From Pirellulales bacterium (GTDB lineage: Bacteria; Planctomycetota; Planctomycetia; Pirellulales; JALHLM01): DNA of 11,416 bases. This document shows, one piece after another, positions 7,345 through 11,416 of the stretch. The notes under the pieces were generated by a model. The model was not told the origin of the DNA and did not search any database. It worked only from the letters and a program-made list of their open reading frames with translations. Both the position numbers and the translations under genes were made by a program. The DNA lies in NCBI GenBank assembly GCA_022844585.1, contig JALHLM010000156.1, positions 1 to 11,416 of the forward strand. Reading direction: 5' to 3'. Each line of letters begins with the position of its first letter. Within the stretch, counting starts at the first letter, position 1.

Positions 7345-7549
7345 ACTGGTAGGTCTTCTGACTTATGAGCCGGTTCGCCAGACCTTCTCGCCGCTTTGCT
7401 GGACCGCTTTCGCGGGCCATCGAGGCGACAATGGTTACAAAGAGAGAGGCGTCCGAATAATGCTCACTTACAGCGGCGGGGCCGTCCCGGAATTTCACCG
7501 GAGTTCCCTGTTCGTCGATCGGAAAGCGATTTCGCGATCGACCACCAGC
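7345..7549 (-). ncRNA. Cobalamin (B12) riboswitch
   Basis: Read on the minus strand, the conserved core is complete. CAGGGAACTCCGGTGAAATTC starts at 7510 and is followed by CCGGGACGGCCCCGCCGCTG, as in the adenosylcobalamin aptamer consensus. The 3' B12 box AAGTCAGAAGACCTACC lies at 7364-7348. The closing P1 stem forms between GCTGGTGG (7549-7542) and CTACCAGT (7352-7345) with two wobble pairs, and P2 closes as GTCGATCG/CGATCGAC. In this class, cobalamin binding normally lowers expression of the downstream genes. The first gene downstream is the DUF1559 gene at 7269, followed by two PEP-CTERM genes. Confidence 0.96.
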
Positions 7550-7563
7550 ACACATCGCCCACC

Positions 7564-7592
7564 ACGCTAACGGCGGCAATTCCGTTTGTCAA
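7564..7592 (-). promoter_or_regulatory. Sigma70-type promoter for the riboswitch transcript
   Basis: On the minus strand an exact TTGACA (7592-7587) is followed by a 17-base spacer and TAGCGT (7569-7564). Transcription would begin near 7557, just before the P1 stem of the riboswitch, which fits well. The -10 box matches only at its key positions. Confidence 0.6.
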
Positions 7593-7637
7593 GCATGAAC
7601 CACGGTTCTACGCGAGGTGCGATCTGACTTCGAATCT

Positions 7638-7724
7638 TTCGCGTTTTCGCTATTTCGCGCTTTCGCGATTTACTGAGCTATGCGTTGATTGAATCGCGAA
7701 AGCGCGAAATGGCGAAAACGCGAA
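7638..7724. repeat. Large inverted repeat built of TTTCGCG-like units
   Basis: Arms 7638-7670 and 7692-7724 are 33 bases each and complementary at 32 positions (T against C in the middle), with a 21-base loop. Each arm is itself made of short TTTCGCG/TTTTCGC units. There is no T-tract. It lies between the divergent riboswitch promoter and the gene at 7786 and looks like an interspersed hairpin element rather than a terminator. Confidence 0.85.
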
Positions 7725-7751
7725 GGAATCCCGGCCGGCATTGAGATCGTC

Positions 7752-7757
7752 TATAAT
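7752..7757 (+). promoter_or_regulatory. Candidate -10 box for the membrane-anchored protein gene
   Basis: An exact TATAAT lies 28 bases before the ATG at 7786. No clear -35 is found at the right distance, so support is limited. If used, transcription begins near 7764, which excludes the TTG at 7741 as a start. Confidence 0.4.
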
Positions 7758-7785
7758 CGGGGCTCTGTTTCCGCGAGGCGCTGCG

Positions 7786-8556
7786 ATGCGATTTGGATTC
7801 TCGACGCCGTTTCTCACCTTCCGGCTGCGGCTCCCGTCGCTGCCGCGGCGGTTTAGCTTCGCCACGCTATTGCTACTCGTCGCGCTGGCCGCCGTGCTGC
7901 TTTCCTGGCGGCGCGATCACTTGGAGCTGCAGGCCGAGATCGCCCAATTGCGCGGCGAACAAATGCGGCGGGATCGCGCCAACGCGCGCTGGGGCGTCGA
8001 ACAATTACTGGGCGCACCGGACACCGACGCCTATGGCGACCAAGTCACGGCCTGGGCGCCCGCTACCACGGACGGCCAACAAGAGTGGATCGTCGTCGAC
8101 TATGCCGAGGAAGTGTCGCCGAAGTCGATCGAGGTCTACGAAACCTACAACCCGGGGGCGCTCACGAAGGCCAGCATCTTTGACAGCTTCGGCCGCGAGG
8201 TCGTCGTCTGGGAAGGGGCCGATCCCACGCAGCCGCCGGCGGCGGGCGGAGTATCGAAACTTCCCGTGAGCACGATCTGGAAAACCCGAAAAGTGAAGAT
8301 CTACCTCGACTCGCCGGCCGCGCCCGGGTGGAACGAGATCGATACCATCGGCCTGGTCGACACGGACGGCAAAACGCATTGGCCGATCAACGCCACAGCG
8401 AGCAGCGCCTACGGCGGCCGGGAATCGGGCCGAGGTTACTTACCCGGTTCCGGAACAGTCACCTTCGGCGGCGTGAGCCCACAGTTGATTATCCAGGGGG
8501 ACGAGGCCCTACTGGACCTCGGGACCGACGTGGACGTCCCTGTGTATTCGCGGTAA
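7786..8556 (+). CDS. Single-pass membrane-anchored protein with beta-sandwich-like outer domain
   Basis: 256 residues. A basic N-terminus (RLRLPSLPRR) precedes one membrane helix at 23-41 (FSFATLLLLVALAAVLLSW), then a short charged helix that may coil (HLELQAEIAQLRGEQMRRDR, 45-64). The outer domain begins with LGAPDTDAYGDQVTAWAP and contains EWIVVDYAEEVSPKSIEVYE, TYNPGAL, VWEGADPT, IYLDSP, GWNEIDTIGL and a terminal NATASSAYGG block. This pattern resembles discoidin-like ligand-binding domains; I remember it from several planctomycete proteins but cannot name the ligand. The ATG at 7786 is preferred over a TTG at 7741 because GAGG lies 9 bases upstream and a candidate -10 box lies between the two. 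No catalytic motif is seen. The attenuator of aroF begins shortly after its stop. Confidence 0.85.
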   Translation: MRFGFSTPFLTFRLRLPSLPRRFSFATLLLLVALAAVLLSWRRDHLELQAEIAQLRGEQMRRDRANARWGVEQLLGAPDTDAYGDQVTAWAPATTDGQQEWIVVDYAEEVSPKSIEVYETYNPGALTKASIFDSFGREVVVWEGADPTQPPAAGGVSKLPVSTIWKTRKVKIYLDSPAAPGWNEIDTIGLVDTDGKTHWPINATASSAYGGRESGRGYLPGSGTVTFGGVSPQLIIQGDEALLDLGTDVDVPVYSR

Positions 8557-8583
8557 GGCGGGACGCGCGCAGGAACTTTTCCC

Positions 8584-8612
8584 TTGCCAGACGGCCAATC
8601 GCGAGGCAGAAT
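8584..8612 (+). promoter_or_regulatory. Candidate promoter of the aroF leader
   Basis: TTGCCA (8584-8589) matches the -35 consensus at five of six positions. After a 17-base spacer, CAGAAT (8607-8612) matches the -10 at four of six. Transcription would start near 8619, at or next to the leader-peptide ATG. Confidence 0.45.
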
Positions 8613-8618
8613 ACAGGT

Positions 8619-8696
8619 ATGAACGCTGGGCTCAGCTATCGATTTTGGTTCCACTTTACCGCGTCTCGCGCGGGTCTGGAGCCGGTCTGTAGCTAA
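8619..8696 (+). CDS. Aromatic-rich leader peptide of the aroF attenuator
   Basis: A 25-codon frame reads MNAGLSYRFWFHFTASRAG then LEPVCS and TAA. Five of the seven codons at 8637-8657 are Tyr, Phe, Trp, Phe and Phe, the end products of the pathway begun by the downstream DAHP synthase. Such peptides sense charged tRNA: a ribosome that stalls on these codons lets an antiterminator form. The frame ends 28 bases before a strong intrinsic terminator, and its codons 14-21 overlap the predicted hairpin arms. GAGG at 8603-8606 is 12 bases upstream, long for a ribosome site, and the predicted transcript start is at the ATG itself, so translation may be leaderless. The peptide is too short to prove by coding statistics; support comes from its composition, position and the RNA structures. 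Confidence 0.8.
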   Translation: MNAGLSYRFWFHFTASRAGLEPVCS

Positions 8697-8756
8697 TCGC
8701 AGCCTGACCGAACCACCACCAGACCCCGCGAGCCAACCAGCTCGCGGGGTTTTTTT
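8659..8756 (+). promoter_or_regulatory. aroF leader: Transcription attenuator: alternative stems before aroF
   Basis: Three mutually exclusive pairings can be drawn. CCGCG 8659-8663 pairs with CGCGG 8669-8673 (1:2). CGCGGGTCTGG 8669-8679 pairs with CCAGACCCCGCG 8719-8730 with one bulged C (2:3, antiterminator), extended inside by CGGTC 8683-8687 with GACCG 8706-8710. The terminator arms are 8724-8733 and 8740-8749 (3:4). Strand 3 is shared, so 2:3 and 3:4 cannot coexist. Stalling at 8637-8657 would cover strand 1 and favour 2:3. Confidence 0.8.
8724..8756 (+). terminator. Intrinsic terminator of the attenuator
   Basis: CCCCGCGAGC (8724-8733) pairs perfectly with GCTCGCGGGG (8740-8749) around a 6-base loop and is followed directly by seven T residues (8750-8756). 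It is the only textbook Rho-independent terminator seen in the window. Confidence 0.95.
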
Positions 8757-8774
8757 GTTGGACCAATGCAGATT

Positions 8775-9077
8775 TTCACCACGGAGACACGGAGGCACGG
8801 AGAGAGGGCGAGAACATTTTTCACCGCAGAGGCGCTGAGACGCGGAGTGGAGAGAGAGGGAGGGGAGTTTGGAATTTCGAAAGCCGAATGACGAATCAAA
8901 TCTGAATGACGGATGCTTGAATGTTTCGCTGCCGAGCAACTCACTCGAATCGTAGCAACACTTGGCTTTCAGGCATTCGACATTCCCGCCCTCTCTCCCC
9001 TCTGCGTCTCAGCGCCTCTGCGGTGAAAAAAGTGTCTCCTCCTTCTCCTCTCCGTGCCTCCGCGTCTCCGTGGTGAA
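8775..9077. repeat. Nested three-layer palindromic element between attenuator and aroF
   Basis: Outer arms 8775-8803 and 9049-9077 are complementary at 28 of 29 positions (TTCACCACGGAGACACGGAG and on). Middle arms 8817-8846 and 9001-9030 match at 29 of 30 (TTTTTCACCGCAGAGGCGCT and on). Inner arms 8871-8881 and 8976-8986 match at 10 of 11. The centre holds no gene. CCACGGAGACACGGAGG and CACCGCAGAGGCGCTGAGACG words are familiar to me as dispersed repeats of many bacterial genomes. No transposase or target duplication is seen. Confidence 0.9.
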
Positions 9078-9122
9078 TCAACGAAACAGCCATCGCCACA
9101 CCCTAAGCCAGGAGATCGTCCC

Positions 9123-10142
9123 GTGATTGTTGTCATGAAACCAGGTGCGTCGGAGCATGAGATTCGTCATACGGCTGAGCGCGTGGAGTCGCTTGGTCTT
9201 AAGGCGCATATCATTCAAGGGACGGAGCGCACGGTGATCGCCGCGATTGGCGAGAAGCGCGCCGAGCACAAGCTGTCGCTGGAGAGTTCGCCCGGCGTGG
9301 CCGAAGTCGTGCCGATTCTCGCGCCCTACAAGGTCGCCAGCCGCGAAGTGAAGAAGGAGCCGACCGTCGTCACGGCCGGCAGCCTCGTCGTTGGCAACGG
9401 ACAGATCGGCGTCATCGCCGGGCCGTGCTCCGTGGAGTCGGAAGAGCAGATTCTAATATCTGCGCAAGCGGTGAAAGCGGCCGGCGCGACGGCGCTCCGC
9501 GGCGGCGCGTTCAAGCCGCGCACCAGTCCGTACAGCTTCCAAGGGCTGAAGGAACAGGGACTCAAGCTATTAGCCGCGGCGCGCGAAGCGACGGGCCTGG
9601 CGATCGTCACGGAAGTTGTCGCCACGGAAGACGTGGACCTCGTCGCCAAATACAGCGACGTGTTGCAAATCGGCGCGCGGAACATGCAGAACTACCGGCT
9701 GTTGGAGGCCGCCGGCAAATCGGGCGTGCCGGTACTGCTCAAGCGCGGGCCGTCGGCGACGATGGAGGAATTGCTCCTCGCGGCGGAATACATCCTCGAC
9801 GCCGGCAACCCGAACGTGATGCTCTGCGAGCGCGGCATCCGCACCTTCGAGACCCACACGCGGTTCACGTTGCCGCTGGCCTCGGTCCCGTACCTGCGCG
9901 CCAAGACGCACCTTCCGATTGTTGTCGACCCCAGCCACGGCACCGGACACACGTACCTTGTGCCCGACATGGCCGCGGCCAGCGTCGCGGCCGGCGCGGA
10001 CGGGTTGATCCTGGAAGTCCACCCGGACCCAGAAAACGCCCTCAGCGACGGCTACCAATCCCTCAGCTTCCCGCAATTCGCCGCCACAATGGACCGCTGC
10101 CGGAAGGTGGCGCAGGCGCTGGATAAGAAGCTCGGTGGGTAA
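9123..10142 (+). CDS. aroF: 3-deoxy-D-arabino-heptulosonate-7-phosphate (DAHP) synthase
   Basis: Condenses phosphoenolpyruvate and erythrose 4-phosphate to DAHP, the first step of the shikimate pathway, in the cytoplasm. The 339-residue protein matches the type I-beta form of Thermotoga maritima nearly end to end. An N-terminal ferredoxin-like regulatory domain (1-75 or so, MIVVMKPGASEHEI and GTERTVIAAIG) precedes a TIM barrel. Metal ligands fall at Cys102 (AGPCSVES), His272 (DPSHGTGH), Glu298 (LEVHP) and Asp309 (LSDG), the same numbers as in T. maritima. KPRTSPYSFQG, QIGARNMQN and LLKRG carry substrate contacts. The GTG at 9123 is chosen because AGGAG (9110-9114) lies 8 bases upstream and MIVVMKPG is the family N-terminus; an in-frame GTG at 9054 falls inside the repeat. 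Regulation probably combines allostery through the N-domain with the upstream attenuator. Confidence 0.97.
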   Translation: MIVVMKPGASEHEIRHTAERVESLGLKAHIIQGTERTVIAAIGEKRAEHKLSLESSPGVAEVVPILAPYKVASREVKKEPTVVTAGSLVVGNGQIGVIAGPCSVESEEQILISAQAVKAAGATALRGGAFKPRTSPYSFQGLKEQGLKLLAAAREATGLAIVTEVVATEDVDLVAKYSDVLQIGARNMQNYRLLEAAGKSGVPVLLKRGPSATMEELLLAAEYILDAGNPNVMLCERGIRTFETHTRFTLPLASVPYLRAKTHLPIVVDPSHGTGHTYLVPDMAAASVAAGADGLILEVHPDPENALSDGYQSLSFPQFAATMDRCRKVAQALDKKLGG

Positions 10143-10303
10143 GGTATTTGCTTTTGTTGGCCGGTAGTGCATGCGAGGGACGCAGGGCGTCAACTAGCGC
10201 AGCGGATCAAGCTCTCAACGACTGCACTCACGGTCCGAAAGCAAATGCGTCCTTGAGAGTTATATCCTATCGCTTTCGGCCGCGTCCTCTCCCCCTCGCT
10301 GGC
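10143..10303. other. Gene-free stretch after aroF, up to the insertion sequence
   Basis: No supportable gene or T-tract terminator. A weak inverted repeat, CTCTCAA near 10211 facing TTGAGAG near 10254, is the only structure noticed; its function is unknown. The last bases, CCCTCGCT, resemble one end of an interspersed repeat that appears to resume after the IS at 11274. Confidence 0.5.
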
Positions 10304-10325
10304 CAGGATTATGCAACTGCTAGCA
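10304..10325 (+). repeat. Left terminal inverted repeat of the IS
   Basis: 22 bases, exact inverse complement of 11252-11273. Confidence 0.93.
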
Positions 10326-10392
10326 CTTTCGGGTCTGGAAAAAAGGAGCTCGGTTCCAATCCTTGTAAGTATCAGGTCTTCACAAGGAGAAC

Positions 10393-11268
10393 ATGATGGA
10401 ACGCGAGCTCTGGATGGCATTGTATCAATTCGTGTCGGATTCGCAGGTGCGGGGCAAGGGTTGGTTGTACACGACGGGGACGTTCGTGATGGTCTACTTT
10501 TGGGCTGTGGTGCATGATCGGCCCATGTACTGGGCCGTTGATAAGCGCAACTGGCCGGAGGACTTGTGCCCCGGCCTCCTGCCGTCGCAATTGCAACTCA
10601 GTCGTCGCCTGCGAGGTCCGGACGTGGCGGAAATGATGACGGAAATCGAACACCAGTTTTCGGCGATGATCGGCGCCGAGCAGCATCTGATTCGCATCAT
10701 CGACGGCAAGCCGCTCGAGGTCAGCAAGGACGCGGACGCCGGTTACGGACGCAGCGCCGGCGGCAAGCACAAGGGTTACAAACTGCATGTCGTGCATGCG
10801 GGCGGACCGACGCCGCTGGCCTGGGCGCTCGCGCCGATGAACGTCAGCGAGAAAGTCATGGCCGCCGAACTGATTCCTACCCTCCCTGGCGAAGGTTACC
10901 TGCTGGGCGACACGGAGTTTGACAGCAATCGCTTGCATGACTTGGCGCATGAGGCCGGACATCAACTGGTGACCCCGAAGCGCGGCAAGAACCAGGGACT
11001 CGGACATCGTCGCCATAGTCCTTATCGCTTGCGTAGCATCGAGTTGCTGAAAGCTCCCTTCGGCAAAGCATTGTTCCGATACCGCAGGCAAATCGAACGT
11101 GAATTCGGTACTCTGGTCAGCTTCGGCGGCGGATTGGTCTGCTTGCCCGCCTGGGCCCGAGGCTTCCATCGCGTCCGCAACTGGGTCCATGCCAAGATCC
11201 TCGTCAACGCCGCCCGCTGGTTCCGCACCAACAACTACCACCTCACCGAACTGCTAGCAGTTGCATAA
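10393..11268 (+). CDS. IS4/IS5-superfamily DDE transposase
   Basis: 291 residues, full length for the group. The catalytic triad is probably Asp104 (RIIDGKPLEV), Asp173 (LLGDTEFDSNR) and Glu235 (YRRQIEREFGTL), with the family YxxR-type spacing before the Glu. The N-terminal block NWPEDLCPGLLPSQLQLSRR is typical of the planctomycete members I remember. AAGGAG at 10384-10389 lies 3 bases before the first ATG (10393) and 6 before the second (10396), so translation may begin at the second Met. The C-terminal residues ELLAVA are encoded by the right inverted repeat, so the gene uses the element end for its stop. No stop or frameshift interrupts the frame, and the copy may be active. Confidence 0.93.
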   Translation: MMERELWMALYQFVSDSQVRGKGWLYTTGTFVMVYFWAVVHDRPMYWAVDKRNWPEDLCPGLLPSQLQLSRRLRGPDVAEMMTEIEHQFSAMIGAEQHLIRIIDGKPLEVSKDADAGYGRSAGGKHKGYKLHVVHAGGPTPLAWALAPMNVSEKVMAAELIPTLPGEGYLLGDTEFDSNRLHDLAHEAGHQLVTPKRGKNQGLGHRRHSPYRLRSIELLKAPFGKALFRYRRQIEREFGTLVSFGGGLVCLPAWARGFHRVRNWVHAKILVNAARWFRTNNYHLTELLAVA

Positions 11269-11273
11269 TCCTG
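11252..11273 (-). repeat. Right terminal inverted repeat of the IS
   Basis: 22 bases, exact inverse complement of 10304-10325; overlaps the last codons and stop of the transposase gene. Confidence 0.93.
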
Positions 11274-11416
11274 TTGCGCTTCGGGTTGGTGTGAAATGGT
11301 GTCGAGGGTGCATCCTGCACTTTGCGTGTGGGAGTGGATTTTGGTCATGATGGGTTGAGGGGATTTTGGTGCGCTGGGTTTTTTGCCGGCAGGAAGCTGG
11401 TGAAGTGAGGAGTTCA
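11274..11416. other. Gene-free stretch to the window end
   Basis: No supportable reading frame. It begins TTGCGCTTCGGGTTGGTGTG, a word I remember from dispersed planctomycete repeats, and together with CCCTCGCT left of the IS it could rebuild one such repeat. Confidence 0.4.

Larger units (their letters stand above)
10304..11273 (+). mobile_element. Complete IS4/IS5-type insertion sequence, 970 bp
   Basis: The terminal inverted repeats 10304-10325 (CAGGATTATGCAACTGCTAG, then CA) and 11252-11273 are identical over 22 of 22 bases in inverse orientation. One transposase gene fills the element, and its last codons lie in the right repeat. No exact target duplication is visible: TGGC is on the left and TTGC on the right, a 3 of 4 match. 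Perfect ends and an open frame suggest recent movement. Confidence 0.93.

Noticed and set aside
7289..7579. Minus-strand 96-codon frame upstream of the DUF1559 gene
   Set aside because: It lies entirely over the cobalamin riboswitch; its residues come from the aptamer core.
7638..7724. Inverted repeat as an intrinsic terminator
   Set aside because: Neither strand has a T-tract after the stem, and it lies upstream of divergent promoters rather than after a gene.
8328..8696. 122-codon plus-strand frame ending at the leader-peptide stop
   Set aside because: Most of it overlaps the 7786-8556 gene in another frame; only its last 25 codons, from 8619, have independent support as the attenuator peptide.
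8619..8756. Possible tRNA, tmRNA or SRP RNA in the space before aroF
   Set aside because: No cloverleaf, T-loop GGTTCGAATCC or SRP tetraloop motif; the leader peptide and attenuator explain the structure better.
8775..9077. Possible CRISPR array because of repeated CGGAG and GCCTC words
   Set aside because: The repeats are inverted, not direct, with no regular spacers and no cas genes.
9054..9122. GTG at 9054 as the start of aroF, giving 23 extra residues
   Set aside because: The extension is encoded by the palindromic repeat, lacks a ribosome site and is absent from the family; AGGAG before 9123 fixes the start.
10372..11241. 289-codon minus-strand frame opposite the IS transposase
   Set aside because: Antisense shadow of the transposase with no motif or ribosome site.

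Overview
The window most likely comes from a planctomycete of the Pirellulales type. This rests on GC-rich DNA, three PEP-CTERM exosortase substrates (one with a dockerin-like EF-hand pair), a DUF1559 pseudopilin-like protein, weak Shine-Dalgarno use and many palindromic interspersed repeats. The genus is an inference; no rRNA marker is present.

Layout. 3-725 is the 3' part of an IS256-type transposase cut by the window edge, with a probable right end near 745-770. 878-1597 is a short PEP-CTERM protein. Convergent to it, 1594-2436 (-) is an AroE-family protein that keeps its NADP-binding half but has lost the shikimate-binding and catalytic residues. 2577-3374 is an eight-helix membrane protein of unknown function, convergent with a SAM methyltransferase at 3371-4192 (-). 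Both convergent pairs share a 4-base TTAG that holds both stop codons. 4193-4498 has no gene but holds two hairpin repeats.

7592-4499 (-) reads as one regulated unit: a promoter (7564-7592), a cobalamin riboswitch (7345-7549), a DUF1559 pseudopilin-like gene (6379-7269), a PEP-CTERM/dockerin surface protein (5448-6356) and a second PEP-CTERM protein (4499-5365). No classical B12 enzyme or transporter lies in the window. This may be a surface system for capturing or handling cobalamin, but that role is inferred.

A 33-bp-armed palindrome (7638-7724) separates this unit from a divergent single-pass membrane protein (7786-8556). Next comes what looks like a classical transcription attenuator. 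It has a 25-residue leader peptide with a Tyr-Arg-Phe-Trp-Phe-His-Phe run, mutually exclusive antiterminator and terminator stems, and a seven-T tract (8619-8756). It precedes a DAHP synthase (aroF, 9123-10142), the first enzyme of aromatic amino-acid synthesis. A nested palindromic repeat (8775-9077) sits between the attenuator and aroF. An IS4/IS5-type insertion sequence with perfect 22-bp terminal repeats (10304-11273) follows. No gene is seen after it.

The most notable items are the aromatic attenuator upstream of aroF, the B12-riboswitch unit of exported surface proteins, and the AroE-like pseudoenzyme candidate.
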